Source of the DNA: Corynebacterium timonense
Lineage (GTDB): Bacteria; Actinomycetota; Actinomycetes; Mycobacteriales; Mycobacteriaceae
Assembly: GCF_900105305.1 (NCBI RefSeq)
Contig: NZ_LT629765.1
Span: 2,294,001-2,358,000, forward strand
Length of the DNA: 64,000 nt
Direction of reading: 5' to 3'
The position numbers and the translations under genes were made by a program. Positions 1 through 9,467 of this stretch are shown piece after piece. Numbering within the stretch: the first letter of the stretch is position 1; each line of letters opens with the position of its first letter. The notes under the pieces were generated by a model, which saw only the letters and a list, made by a program, of their open reading frames with translations, was not told the DNA's origin and made no database searches.

Positions 1-688
1 CGTTGCGGGGGTGGTCGTAGAGCTCGCGCGGGGTACCCACCTGCTGCAGCACACCGAAGTTGAGCACGGCGATGCGGTCGCCCATGGTCAGCGCCTCGGT
101 CTGGTCGTGGGTGACGTAAAGGGTGGTCACGCCCATGCGGCGCTGCAACGCGGCGATCTGCGTGCGGGTTTGCACGCGCAGCTTGGCGTCGAGGTTGGAC
201 AGCGGCTCGTCCATGAGGAAGACCTGCGGCTCGCGGACGATGGCGCGCCCCATGGCCACGCGCTGGCGCTGCCCGCCGGAGAGGGCCTTCGGCTTGCGGT
301 CGAGGTAGTCGCTGAGGTCGAGGGTGCGGGCGGCCTCTTCGACGCGCCGGTTGATCTCCTCCTTGTCCATCCCGGCCAGGCGCAGCGCGAAGCCCATGTT
401 CTCGCGCACGGACATGTGCGGGTAGAGCGCGTAGTTCTGGAACACCATGGCGATGTCGCGCTCGCGGGGCTCCAGGCCGGTGACGTCGCGGCCGTCGATA
501 AGAATGCGCCCTTCAGTCGTCTCCTCCAGGCCGGCGAGCATACGCAGCGCGGTGGACTTCCCGGAGCCTGAGGGTCCGACGAGGACGAGGAACTCGCCGT
601 CGGCAAGCTCGAGCGAAAGCTTATCGACGCTCGGCCCGCTCGCGCTGGGGTACACGCGGGTGGCCTGGTCAAAAGTTACTGTTGCCAT
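1..688 (-). CDS. ABC transporter ATP-binding subunit, MalK/UgpC type (C-terminus cut by window edge)
   Basis: Energises import of a sugar or glycerol-phosphate type substrate by hydrolysing ATP at the inner face of the membrane. The first 229 residues are visible: Walker [10 protein letters not shown] at 38-46, Q-loop in [12 protein letters not shown], signature LSGGQRQR, Walker B VFLMDEP and switch histidine in THDQ. The start is the ATG at 686-688, preceded by a GGAGG-type ribosome site. Strong resemblance to the MalK/UgpC/MsiK branch, which carries a C-terminal regulatory OB-fold; that part lies outside the window, so the substrate and permease partners cannot be named. A parS site lies about 45 bp upstream. 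Confidence 0.93.
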   Translation of the reverse strand, partial: MATVTFDQATRVYPSASGPSVDKLSLELADGEFLVLVGPSGSGKSTALRMLAGLEETTEGRILIDGRDVTGLEPRERDIAMVFQNYALYPHMSVRENMGFALRLAGMDKEEINRRVEEAARTLDLSDYLDRKPKALSGGQRQRVAMGRAIVREPQVFLMDEPLSNLDAKLRVQTRTQIAALQRRMGVTTLYVTHDQTEALTMGDRIAVLNFGVLQQVGTPRELYDHPRN

Positions 689-732
689 GTTTCCTCCATC
701 GGCGGGGACAAGATGCGTCAAGTATAAGGGGC

Positions 733-752
733 CATGTTTCACGTGAAACATG
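733..752. other. parS centromere-like site (ParB binding), 1 of 3
   Basis: A perfect 20-bp palindrome, CATGTTTCACGTGAAACATG, contains the 16-bp parS consensus TGTTTCACGTGAAACA at 735-750. ParB loads on such sites to organise and segregate the chromosome origin region. It sits in the gap between two divergently read genes. Two further copies occur in this window. Confidence 0.93.
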
Positions 753-781
753 GGATTTTCCGGCGGTCGTATCCTTGACCT

Positions 782-1495
782 ATGAGCGCGGAGATTGTCA
801 CCACCCTATTCCTGGCCCACCCCGACGATGCCGGGGAGGCCTACGAGCGCTACGCGCGCCGGGTGCACGACTCCCCCGCCCTCGTTCACGCGCTGTCTCC
901 CGGCCCGCACCCGATCGACGAGCCCTACTCGCTGTGGGACCTGCGCACCGAGGCCGCCTACGGCAACCTCGCCGCGCCGGAGCAGATGCAGCTGTACGAG
1001 GCCAACGCGCTCGTCGATTTCACCGGCGTCGACCGCGACGACGTCATCGACTCTTTCTTCCTCGACGACCCTTTCAGCGCCGCGCGCTTCCCCTCCACGA
1101 TCGGCGGCCTCAGCGGGATCACCACGCGCGACCCGGTCGACCCCGGCGACGCGCTCCAGCTCATCACCGTCGTTTACCTCAGCGCCGAGGGCGCCGAGGA
1201 GGAGGTGCAGGAGCTGTTCACGCAGCTGCTCGAGAGCTGCCGCGCGGTAGCCTTCGAGGAGGAGATCGCGCCCGTCGAGGCACTGGACACGCCGGACCTC
1301 GTCGGGCCGCTGTGGATTCGCGACGCCACGCTCAACATCATCGGCCGCGGCGACAGAGTCTTCTCCCCCGCCAAGGAGGCGTGGGCCGGGTGGCTGCTCA
1401 CGCCGGACACACTTCGCGACGTCGAGGACCGCATCACCGAGAAGTTCGGGCCGCAGCGGGTCATCATCGCGCGGGCGATTGCGGAGCCCTTCTAA
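782..1495 (+). CDS. hypothetical soluble protein, 237 aa
   Basis: I do not recognise the family. The protein is acidic, without signal peptide or membrane segments. The halves look alike in layout: each opens with a beta-strand (VTTLFLAHP near residue 5; [10 protein letters not shown] near 123), continues with an acidic helix and ends in an LW[D/I]R segment (LWDLR near 50; LWIRD near 178), suggesting an internal duplication of an alpha/beta domain. That is my inference. The ATG at 782 follows a TATCCT -10-like hexamer (770-775) by 6 nt, so the mRNA may be leaderless. The next gene starts 19 bp downstream in the same direction. Confidence 0.75.
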   Translation: MSAEIVTTLFLAHPDDAGEAYERYARRVHDSPALVHALSPGPHPIDEPYSLWDLRTEAAYGNLAAPEQMQLYEANALVDFTGVDRDDVIDSFFLDDPFSAARFPSTIGGLSGITTRDPVDPGDALQLITVVYLSAEGAEEEVQELFTQLLESCRAVAFEEEIAPVEALDTPDLVGPLWIRDATLNIIGRGDRVFSPAKEAWAGWLLTPDTLRDVEDRITEKFGPQRVIIARAIAEPF

Positions 1496-1514
1496 AAGCT
1501 TAGAATTGCGAACT

Positions 1515-2942
1515 ATGGACTTCGGAAAACAGATCGCGCTCGTCGCCGCCCTCGCCGCAGCCGCCGGAATCGGGGCGGGCGGCTTTGCGGCTACCACCGT
1601 TGACATCCCCTCCCCCGACCAGGTGGCCGTCACCACCGCCGGCGCCCCGCAGGTCGTCGTCGACGACCCGGACGACATCCTCACCCCCGACGAGGAGGCC
1701 CGCCTCCGCAGCGACGTCGAGCGTCTCGACGCCCCCGACACCGTCACCACCCTCTACTACCTGCTGCTGGCCACCACGCACGACAACGTCAACGATTCTG
1801 TCGAGGAGTTCTTCCGCGCCAACCACCCAGAGGCGATCGGTGAGGACTACTTTGCTGACGGGGTTCTCATCCTTGGCGCCGGCACCGATCAGCGAGCCGT
1901 TTTCGCCTTTGGGGGCGAGGACGTCGCCGACCAGCTCCGGCTCCGCCCGGGCGAGCGCCTCGAAGAGGTCAACGACGCGATGAAGCCCGGCATGCGCGAC
2001 AACAACATCCCCGCCGCGATGTTCGCGGGCGCCCGCACCGCCACCGACGCCGAGGCGATCGCCGAATCCGCGGTCAGCGACGCGGAAAGCGACCGCGGCA
2101 CGCGCGCCGCGTTGAGCGGCGTCGGTGCCGGCGCGGCCGTCGCCGGCGTCGGCGGTGGTGTGGTGGTGGCGAACCGGAGGCGTCGTAAAGCAATTGCCCA
2201 AGGCCGCGAGGACTACGACCTGGTGACCCGCGAGTACGCGCAGCTGGCGCAGCGCCTCGACGCGGTGGATATCCGCGCCAACTCCCTGACCTCCGAGTTC
2301 GCCAACGAGGAGCTGCGCAAAGACTGGGCCGAGGTGCAGCAGCGATTCCTGCGCATGCACGACAGCGTCTCCGGCGCCGGCGGCATCGGCGACATCAACA
2401 TGGACGACGACAAAGAGGTGCTGGCCAACCGCGACAAGCTTGCCGAGGCCGCCCGCACCGTCCGCCACACCACCACCGCCGAGAAGAACATCAACCGGCT
2501 GTTCGAGGTCGAAAACGGCAACGCCGCCGCCCGCCGCTCCGACCTGACCAACCTCCGCGAAGACGTCATGCGCGCCGCCACCGAAGTCAAAGACAAGGAA
2601 CTCAAGGCCCGCCTGCGCGACCTGGAAGAGCGCATCAACTGGCTCGACCAGAACCCCGAGGCGCCCGACTACATGGACCGCTTCGTCCGCGTCCTCGGCG
2701 ACTACCAGCTCGTCCTCGACCTCGTGCGCACCCGCCAGTTCAGCGACGTCAAGGAACACAACGAGCTCGAGCGCCCGCGCGTGTACCAGGAGAACTACTA
2801 CTACCCCAGCTACGTGCCCTACGTCGTGCTCGCCGACTGGCACTCCTCCAACGTCGCCGCGGAGCAGGCGCCCTCGTCGTCCGCGACGAACTCCTCGTTC
2901 AGCTCCGGGTTCTCGGGCTCGGGCGGGTCGAGCGGGTACTAG
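1515..2942 (+). CDS. membrane-anchored DUF5129-like protein with TPM-like domain
   Basis: 475-aa envelope protein of unknown function. A hydrophobic N-terminal segment (about residues 5-25) is followed by an extracytoplasmic region that looks like a TPM/DUF5129 domain (LTPDEEARLRSDVERL, then EEFFRANHPE and a DGVLIL strand), then a second Gly/Ala/Val-rich membrane segment (about 200-218) capped by NRRRRK. The rest is a charged, probably coiled-coil cytoplasmic region, ending in a Ser/Gly-rich tail. The start chosen is the ATG at 1515; a TAGAAT hexamer (1501-1506) sits 8 nt upstream. The assignment to DUF5129, a family common in corynebacteria, is from pattern memory. Confidence 0.75.
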   Translation: MDFGKQIALVAALAAAAGIGAGGFAATTVDIPSPDQVAVTTAGAPQVVVDDPDDILTPDEEARLRSDVERLDAPDTVTTLYYLLLATTHDNVNDSVEEFFRANHPEAIGEDYFADGVLILGAGTDQRAVFAFGGEDVADQLRLRPGERLEEVNDAMKPGMRDNNIPAAMFAGARTATDAEAIAESAVSDAESDRGTRAALSGVGAGAAVAGVGGGVVVANRRRRKAIAQGREDYDLVTREYAQLAQRLDAVDIRANSLTSEFANEELRKDWAEVQQRFLRMHDSVSGAGGIGDINMDDDKEVLANRDKLAEAARTVRHTTTAEKNINRLFEVENGNAAARRSDLTNLREDVMRAATEVKDKELKARLRDLEERINWLDQNPEAPDYMDRFVRVLGDYQLVLDLVRTRQFSDVKEHNELERPRVYQENYYYPSYVPYVVLADWHSSNVAAEQAPSSSATNSSFSSGFSGSGGSSGY

Positions 2943-2988
2943 GGCGCACCTGGTCTGGTCGACCTGGGGTTGTGTGCGCGGGTTGGTG

Positions 2989-3318
2989 TTGAGGTCGACT
3001 GTGGTCGACGTCAGCGTGTTGGGCTCGGTGGCGACCTGGGGTTTTGCTCGGCTGTTTTCCTTGAGGTCGACTGTGGTCGACGTCAGTGTGGTGGGCTCGG
3101 CGGCGACCTGGGGTTTTGCTCGGCCGTTTTCGTTGAGGTCGACTGTGGTCGACCTCAACGTGTTTGCCCCCGCGGCGACCTGGAGTTTTGTACCCGCATC
3201 GGCGTTGAGGTCGACCGTGGTCGACGTCAGCGTGCTGGCCCCCGCGGCGACCTGGAGTTTTGTACCCGCATCAACCTTGACGTCGACCGTGGTCGACGTC
3301 AACGCACACCACCCCAAC
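2989..3318 (+). repeat. tandem array of 72-bp hairpin repeats (array 1)
   Basis: Units begin at 2989, 3061, 3133, 3205 and 3277, an exact 72-bp period; the fifth is partial. Each unit holds a 9-bp inverted repeat around a 4-nt loop (GAGGTCGAC - TGTG/CGTG - GTCGACSTC) and then a conserved block CGACCTGGRGTTTTG. A degenerate half unit (GGTCGACCTGGGGTT) occurs near 2957. The array starts just after the stop of the upstream gene and fills the gap 2943-3418; no coding potential is convincing although the 72-bp period keeps several frames open. A related 84-bp array lies at 61672-62375 in the opposite sense. Confidence 0.95.
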
Positions 3319-3418
3319 GCGACACCCCAACAACCTCGACATCCGGCACGACCACACCCCCGTGGCTACACTGGCGGCACCTGAGTCACCGACCGTGAAT
3401 ACACGACAAGGAGCCCGA

Positions 3419-4591
3419 ATGGCACTGCAGCAACCGGACGGCGGCCCGCTCGAGGGGATTGTCGTCGCGGACTTCTCCCGCGTCCTCGCTGGCCCGTACG
3501 CGACGATGATTCTGGCGGATCTGGGTGCGACCGTGATCAAGGTGGAAAGCCCCGCCGGTGACGATACGCGCCGGTGGGTCCCGCCGAAGCGCGGGGAGGT
3601 GGGCACGTACTACCTCTCGGTCAACCGCAACAAGAACTCGATCGCGCTGGATCTGAAGGACCCGGAGGACCTGCAGACGGCCTACGACATTATTGACCGT
3701 GCTGACGTGCTGATCGACAACTTCCGCGTCGGCAGCCTGGACAAGTTCGGGCTGGATTCGGAGTCGGTGGCGCGGCGCTGGCCGGACATCATCCACGCGA
3801 AGATCACCGGCTTCGGTGAGCGCGAGGGGGCGCAGCTGCCGGGCTACGACATGCTCATTCAGGCGGCGAGCGGTTTCATGTCGGTGACGGGGGATCCGGA
3901 GGGGCAGCCGCAGAAGGCGGGATACGCGGTGTTTGATGTGTTCACCGGTTTGCACACGGCGGTCGGGATCCTCTCGTCGCTGCTGCGCCGAGAGAAGAAG
4001 GGCGGCGGGGAGCTCATCAGCACGAATTTGCTGTCGGCGGCGCTGTCGTCGATGGTCAATATCTCCTCCGCGGCCGTCGCCTCGGAGGCGCCGCTGCCGC
4101 GCACGGGCAACGACCACACGTCGATCTTTCCGTACGGGCCGTTCCCCGCGAAGGACCGCGACGTGGTCATCTGTGTGGGCAACGACAAGCAGTTCGCTAC
4201 GCTTGTCGACGCCCTCGGGGCGCCCCACCTCGCGGAGGAGGAGCGCTTTGGGAGCGTCGAGAAGCGGAATGCGAACCGCGAGGACCTGAGGCCGCTGCTC
4301 AACGAGCGTCTGGCGGAGAGGACCGCGGACGAGTGGATCGAGGTGTTCCGCGCGCGGGGCCTGCCGGCCGCGCCGATCCTGTCGGTGCGTGAGGCGGTGG
4401 GCTTCGCGGAGGAGCTCGGGCTGGAGCCGGTCGTGCGCCTGCCTAACCGGGAGGGCACGGACGAGGTGCCGTACGTGGCGAACCCGCTGGAGTTGAGCTC
4501 CGGCGGGGTGCGCTACACCAAGTCGGCGCCGGAGCTGGACGAGGACCGCGCGGACATCCTGGAGTGGATCGCGGCGACGCCGCGACGCTGA
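3419..4591 (+). CDS. CaiB/BaiF (class III) CoA-transferase, SUGCT-like
   Basis: Moves CoA between a thioester donor such as succinyl-CoA and a free carboxylic acid. The 390-aa protein has the class III layout: N-terminal VADFSRVLAGPYATMILADLGATVIKVE, then YYLSVNRNKNSI, GYDMLIQAASG with the likely catalytic Asp at 144, and GNDKQFATL in the second half. Several blocks closely match my memory of succinate-hydroxymethylglutarate/glutarate CoA-transferase (SUGCT). The start chosen is the ATG at 3419, preceded by AAGGAG. Downstream genes encode a TAXI-TRAP importer and a glutaryl-CoA-dehydrogenase-like enzyme, so activation of glutarate or a similar dicarboxylate is a reasonable inference. Confidence 0.9.
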   Translation: MALQQPDGGPLEGIVVADFSRVLAGPYATMILADLGATVIKVESPAGDDTRRWVPPKRGEVGTYYLSVNRNKNSIALDLKDPEDLQTAYDIIDRADVLIDNFRVGSLDKFGLDSESVARRWPDIIHAKITGFGEREGAQLPGYDMLIQAASGFMSVTGDPEGQPQKAGYAVFDVFTGLHTAVGILSSLLRREKKGGGELISTNLLSAALSSMVNISSAAVASEAPLPRTGNDHTSIFPYGPFPAKDRDVVICVGNDKQFATLVDALGAPHLAEEERFGSVEKRNANREDLRPLLNERLAERTADEWIEVFRARGLPAAPILSVREAVGFAEELGLEPVVRLPNREGTDEVPYVANPLELSSGGVRYTKSAPELDEDRADILEWIAATPRR

Positions 4592-4722
4592 TTGTTGCGC
4601 GGCATCCGGTGCGGCTTACCGGAAAGGGTATTAATCACCGACTCTGTGACGCAGAACATAGTTTTCTGGTAAAACTAATCCCCAATGTGATGTAGGCAAC
4701 CCACCAGCACGAACGGGGATGT

Positions 4723-5898
4723 ATGAGCACCTTCGGCCGCCGAGCGTTTCTCAAGGGCTCCGCGCTTCTTGGCGTGGGCGGGCTCCTGTCCGCCTGCGGC
4801 GGGCCCGCCCAGGGGGCGGACGGCCAGATGGTGTGGGTGACGTTCAACGCGGGCACCGGCACGTACAACGACGTCGCGGCGATCGCGAACATCATCACGG
4901 CCGAGTCGGGCACGCGCGTGCGGCTCATGACGGGCGATACCGGCATCGCGCGCGTGGCACCGCTGATCTCGCGGGTGGCGGACTACGCCCGCGCCGGCGA
5001 CGAGACCTACTACGCCTTCGAGGGCGACGACGAGTACGCCTCGGAGACGTGGGGCCCGCAGCCGGTGCGCGGCGTGTGGAACCCGCCGGGCAACTACGGG
5101 GTGTTCACGCTGCAGCGCTCGGGCATCGAGACGGTCGCCGACCTGCGCGGCAAGCGCTACCCGCGGCTCATCGCCTCCACCTCCATTAACTGCAAGCTCG
5201 AGGCCATCTTGAACTTCGGGGGCCTGACGCCTGACGACGTCGAATTGGTCGACATCGCCTACTCCGAGCAGATCGGCGCGGTGAAGGCGGGACACCTCGA
5301 CGCCGCCTACAACAACGTGGTCGGCGCGACGATCGAGGAGCTCAACACCACCGACCCGATCCACTGGCTTCCCCTCGGAGGCGGCGCCCCGGAACAATAT
5401 GCCACGTGGGAGGACCTTGCCCCCATGGTCACCCCGGGCACGACCCTCGATGCGGTGGGCCACAAGGGCGAGCCGATTACGAACCTGCAGTATTCCATCC
5501 CGCTGAGCACGCTGTCGGACCGCCCGGCCGACGAGGTGTACTCGGTGCTGAGGTCCATGCACGACAACTTCGACACGCTGCGCGGGATGACGCCCGACAT
5601 CAAGAACTTCGCCACCGACCGGACCCTCGTGGTGCCCATGGTCATCCCCTTCCACGACGGCGCGATCCGTTTCCTGCGCGAGGAGGGCCGCTGGAACGAC
5701 AGCCTGCAGCGCCGCCACGATGCGCTGCTCGACCGCGAGCAGGCGATGGCGCAGGCCTGGCCGGGGTTTTGGCGGGACAACCACCGCGCCTACCCGGACC
5801 GGCAGGGGCCGAACTCGCTGGCCGCGGCGTGGCGCGCGTGGAAGAAGGACAACCTGCCGGCGCTGCCGCCGGCCGACGACCCATCCGCGGCCGCGTAG
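4723..5898 (+). CDS. TAXI-family TRAP transporter solute-binding lipoprotein
   Basis: Extracytoplasmic receptor that captures an organic acid and delivers it to the TRAP permease encoded 12 bp downstream. The 391-aa protein has a twin-arginine-like signal (GRRAFLKGSALLGVGG) and a lipobox LLSAC with Cys25 as probable lipid anchor. Features of TAXI proteins include the early FNAGTGTYNDVAAIANIITAES stretch and the central DLRGKRYPRL segment followed by a VDIAYSEQIGAVKAGHLDAAY block. The substrate cannot be read from sequence; neighbours point to a dicarboxylate such as glutarate. Confidence 0.92.
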   Translation: MSTFGRRAFLKGSALLGVGGLLSACGGPAQGADGQMVWVTFNAGTGTYNDVAAIANIITAESGTRVRLMTGDTGIARVAPLISRVADYARAGDETYYAFEGDDEYASETWGPQPVRGVWNPPGNYGVFTLQRSGIETVADLRGKRYPRLIASTSINCKLEAILNFGGLTPDDVELVDIAYSEQIGAVKAGHLDAAYNNVVGATIEELNTTDPIHWLPLGGGAPEQYATWEDLAPMVTPGTTLDAVGHKGEPITNLQYSIPLSTLSDRPADEVYSVLRSMHDNFDTLRGMTPDIKNFATDRTLVVPMVIPFHDGAIRFLREEGRWNDSLQRRHDALLDREQAMAQAWPGFWRDNHRAYPDRQGPNSLAAAWRAWKKDNLPALPPADDPSAAA

Positions 5899-5910
5899 GA
5901 GGAGGGCACC

Positions 5911-7875
5911 ATGACGACGGCAACGCTACCCACACCTGCCCCCGCCTCCCCCGAGCAGGCGACGAAGGACACCAACCCGCGGCTGACCACCCCGTGGCGC
6001 ATTGTCATCGGCGTGCTCACCGTCGTGGGAATCGTGATCACGATGAACCAGGTCTACTTCTGGAACCTGTTCGGCCTGTCCATCCCCACCAACTCGTTCC
6101 TTTACCTCGTGCTGGCGGCCTTCGCCCCGATCGTCCTCATCGTCAGCCCCCTGCGCGCGGGGGACGGGGCGCGCCGGGGCGTGCCGGCCTACGACATCCT
6201 CTGTATCGCGGTGTTCATGGCCAGCAGCATCTGGCTCGCGCTGCACGGGCCGGATATCTCCTACTTCGGCTGGTCCATGGTGCCGCCGCCCCTGGCGCAG
6301 GCGATCAGCGTCGTCTACTGGGCGCTGGTGCTGGAGATTCTGCGCCGGGCCGCCGGGTGGATCGTGGCGCTCCTTGCGCTCGTGGTGTCGCTCTACCCGC
6401 TGGTCGCGGGGGCGATCCCGGTGGGCTTCCTGCAGGGCATCCAGTACGACTTCCTCACCCTGGCGTCGATGCACGCGATGGGCGGCGAGTCCATCCTGGG
6501 CCTGCCGCTGCAGACGGCGGCGAATATCTTGGTGGGCTTCCTCCTGTTCGGTGTCGTGCTGCAGCACACGGGCGGCGCGGCCTTCTTCAACGACCTTGCC
6601 ACCTCGCTGTTCGGCCACTTCCGCGGCGGTTCGGCGAAGGTGTCGGTGACCAGCTCCGCCGCGATGGGCATGATGTCGGGTTCGGCGGTGTCGAACGTGC
6701 TCACCACGGGCCCGATGACCATCCCCACGATGATCAAGGCGGGCTTTAGCCCGAAGACGGCCGGCGCCGTCGAGGCGACGGCCTCCTCCGGCGGGTCGAT
6801 CACTCCCCCGATTATGGGCACCGCGGCGTTCCTCATGGTCTCGTTCGTGGGCGTGCCCTACACGGAGATCCTCATCGCGGCCTCGATCCCGGCCTTCCTC
6901 TACTTTTTGGGCATCTACCTGCAGGTGGACGGCTACGCGGCGGCGCGCGGCCTGAAGGGCATAGACAAGGCGCAGCTGCCGCGCACCCTGCCCACCCTCG
7001 CGCACGGGTGGCCCTACATCCTGGCGCTTGTGGCGTTGACGGCGGCGCTGCTGTTCGCCCCGAGCGAGGCGCAGGTGCCGTTCTGGGTGGTCGGCCTGCT
7101 GCTCGTCATCGCCATCGTGCTGCCCAGCGTGACGTTCGGCGTGAGGGAGCTCTCCGACCTGCTGCTGGAGGCCGGAAAGACGATCGGGCAGATCATCGGC
7201 ATCATCGCCGGCGTCGGGCTGATCCTCGGCGGGCTGTCCGCCACCGGCGTTTCCCTCTCGCTCTCGCGGGACCTGGTGGCCATCGCCGGGGAAAACGTGC
7301 TGTTCATCCTGATCGTCGGCGCGCTGGCCTGCTTCGTGCTGGGCATGGGGCTAACCATCTCCGCGGCTTACGTGTTCCTGGCCATCGTGATGGTGCCCGC
7401 CCTGACGGCGCTGGGCGTCAACCCGATCGCCGCGCACCTCTTCGTCATCTACTGGGCCTCGGTCTCCTACATCACCCCGCCGGTGGGCCTTGCGGCGATC
7501 GCGGCGTCGGGCATTTCGGGCGCCAGCGCGATGGGGACGAGCATCGAGGCGATGAAGTTCGGCGCGGTGAAATACATCGTCCCCTTCGCCTTCGTGCTCA
7601 ACCCCGGTCTGGTGGCGCAGGCGCCGGGCCAGCAGATCGCGTTCGCCTTTGTCACCTCCGTCGTCAGCGTGTTCGCCCTCGGCTCCTGCTTCACGGGCTA
7701 CCTGCAGTTCGTGGAGGCCCGGATCGGCCTGTTCACCCGCGCGTTGCTGCTGGTGGGTGGGCTGTTGGTGTTCCTGCCTCAGGTGGGGGTGTCGGCGGCG
7801 GGCCTTGTGTTGATTCTCCTGGGCGTTGCTGCGGGCGTCGTTAGTAAAAGGCGGCCTGCGCGTGCCCACTCGTAA
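5911..7875 (+). CDS. TRAP transporter permease, fused 4TM/12TM (TAXI type)
   Basis: Ion-coupled secondary transporter for the organic acid bound by the preceding lipoprotein. At 654 aa it has the length of fused TRAP permeases in which the small (Q) and large (M) subunits form one chain. About 16-18 hydrophobic segments are visible. Hallmarks of the M domain are [19 protein letters not shown] and [20 protein letters not shown] near residues 245-315, and the matching second half ([23 protein letters not shown] near 520). Start ATG at 5911 follows GGAGGAGGGCACC. Translation is probably coupled to the receptor gene. Confidence 0.93.
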   Translation: MTTATLPTPAPASPEQATKDTNPRLTTPWRIVIGVLTVVGIVITMNQVYFWNLFGLSIPTNSFLYLVLAAFAPIVLIVSPLRAGDGARRGVPAYDILCIAVFMASSIWLALHGPDISYFGWSMVPPPLAQAISVVYWALVLEILRRAAGWIVALLALVVSLYPLVAGAIPVGFLQGIQYDFLTLASMHAMGGESILGLPLQTAANILVGFLLFGVVLQHTGGAAFFNDLATSLFGHFRGGSAKVSVTSSAAMGMMSGSAVSNVLTTGPMTIPTMIKAGFSPKTAGAVEATASSGGSITPPIMGTAAFLMVSFVGVPYTEILIAASIPAFLYFLGIYLQVDGYAAARGLKGIDKAQLPRTLPTLAHGWPYILALVALTAALLFAPSEAQVPFWVVGLLLVIAIVLPSVTFGVRELSDLLLEAGKTIGQIIGIIAGVGLILGGLSATGVSLSLSRDLVAIAGENVLFILIVGALACFVLGMGLTISAAYVFLAIVMVPALTALGVNPIAAHLFVIYWASVSYITPPVGLAAIAASGISGASAMGTSIEAMKFGAVKYIVPFAFVLNPGLVAQAPGQQIAFAFVTSVVSVFALGSCFTGYLQFVEARIGLFTRALLLVGGLLVFLPQVGVSAAGLVLILLGVAAGVVSKRRPARAHS

Positions 7876-7891
7876 CCAGAAAGAAGCTGTT

Positions 7892-9379
7892 ATGTCTCGT
7901 ACCGAATTCAAAATTGTCCTCTCCCCCGCGGAGGCCCTCGCCGACGTCCACGACGGGGCATCGCTCGCCGTCGGCGGCTTCGGCGCGGTGGGCAACCCGT
8001 TTTTTCTTCTCGACGCCCTCATCGAGCGCGGCACCCGCGACCTCACCGTGTACTCCAACAACCCCGGCACCCTGATCGGGAAGGAGCCGGTCGGGCTGGC
8101 GAAGCTCTTCGAGGCCGGCCAGGTGTCCCGGTTCTGCGGCTCCTACATCGGCAGCAACGTCTACGTGCAAAGCGCCTACCTGGAGGGGCGCCTCGACGTG
8201 GAGCTCGTGCCGCAGGGCACCCTGGCGGAGAAGCTGCGCGCCGGCGGCGCCGGCATCCCGGCTTTCTTCACCCCGGCCGGATACGGCTCCGCGGTGTCCG
8301 AGGGCGGGCTGCCCGTGCGCTACGGCCCCGACGGCGAGGTGGTGGAGGAATCGCAGCCGAAGGAGACGCGCGAGTTCTCCTTCGGCGGTGCGCAGCGCGG
8401 CTACGTGCTCGAGGAGTCCGTCAAGGCCGACTTCGCGCTCGTGCGCGCGTGGCAGGCCGACGAGGACGGCAACCTGGTCTTCCGCAGCTCGGCGCGCAAC
8501 TTCAACCCGGACTGCGCGATGAACGCTAAGGTCACGATCGTGGAGGTAGAAAAGCTCGTCCCCCGCGGGGCGTTGGACCCGGCGGGCGTACACGTGCCCG
8601 GCATCTTCGTCGACCGCATCGTGCCGCTCACCTTCGAGCAGGCGCACTACCGGCCGGTCGAGGTGCCCACTCTGCGGGTGGACGACGCAGACGGCGCCCC
8701 CGCGGGCGACGGCGAGGCGGGGGGCTGGTCGCGCGAGCAGATCGCGCAGCGCGGCGCGCGGGAGCTCAACCCCGGCGAGTACGTCAACATCGGCATCGGC
8801 CTGCCCACCTTGGTGCCCAACTACATCGACGATTCGAAGGGCATCATCCTGCAAAGCGAGAACGGCATCCTCAAAACCGGCCCGTTCCCCCTGCTCTACG
8901 AGCTGGACCCGGACACCATCAACGCCGGGAAGCAGACGGTGACGGTGCGTCCGGGCGCCTCGTTCTTCAGCTCCTCGACGAGCTTCGCCATGATCCGCGG
9001 CGGCCACGTCGACTCGGTCATCCTCGGCGCGTTCCAGGTCAGCGAGCGCGGCGACATCGCGAACTGGGGTATCCCCGGCAAGAAGATCAAGGGCATTGGC
9101 GGGGCGATGGACCTCGTCGAGGGCGCCCGGCGCGTCATCGTGCTCATGGAGCACACCGCCCCGGACGGCAGCCCGCGCATCGTCAGCAGCTGCACCTACC
9201 CGCTGACGGGCCGGGCGGTGGTGGACACGATCATCACCAATCTCGGCGTGTTCCAGGTCGACGAGCACACCGGGCTCACCCTGACGGAGCTCGCGCCGGG
9301 CGTGGAACTCGACGAAGTGAAGGAAAAGACGCAGGCCCCCTTCGCCGTCGACCTGGCGGGCGAGGGGGCGACGGCGTGA
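7892..9379 (+). CDS. fused alpha-beta 3-oxoacid-type CoA-transferase (class I)
   Basis: 495-aa class I CoA-transferase with subunits A and B joined, as in SCOT. The N-terminal half carries [27 protein letters not shown] and a [24 protein letters not shown] block; the C-terminal half starts near [27 protein letters not shown] and contains LQSENGIL, whose Glu323 should be the CoA-linked catalytic residue. The start is the ATG at 7892, after an AGAAAGAAG site 16 bp beyond the permease stop. Likely substrates are acetoacetate or another short acid formed or consumed in the pathway; which one is not decidable here. Confidence 0.93.
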   Translation: MSRTEFKIVLSPAEALADVHDGASLAVGGFGAVGNPFFLLDALIERGTRDLTVYSNNPGTLIGKEPVGLAKLFEAGQVSRFCGSYIGSNVYVQSAYLEGRLDVELVPQGTLAEKLRAGGAGIPAFFTPAGYGSAVSEGGLPVRYGPDGEVVEESQPKETREFSFGGAQRGYVLEESVKADFALVRAWQADEDGNLVFRSSARNFNPDCAMNAKVTIVEVEKLVPRGALDPAGVHVPGIFVDRIVPLTFEQAHYRPVEVPTLRVDDADGAPAGDGEAGGWSREQIAQRGARELNPGEYVNIGIGLPTLVPNYIDDSKGIILQSENGILKTGPFPLLYELDPDTINAGKQTVTVRPGASFFSSSTSFAMIRGGHVDSVILGAFQVSERGDIANWGIPGKKIKGIGGAMDLVEGARRVIVLMEHTAPDGSPRIVSSCTYPLTGRAVVDTIITNLGVFQVDEHTGLTLTELAPGVELDEVKEKTQAPFAVDLAGEGATA

Positions 9380-9467
9380 GCACTCCCCCGCGGGCGGGAC
9401 GGACCCCGCCCATATCGTTGCTGGCAGGCACACACACCCACCACTAACCATGAAGGAGCAAGGACCC

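Noticed and set aside
1500-3317. 605-codon open frame on the minus strand across the DUF5129-like gene and array 1
   Set aside because: It is antisense to a convincing gene, and the rest is made open by the 72-bp period of the repeats; no ribosome site or recognisable domain.
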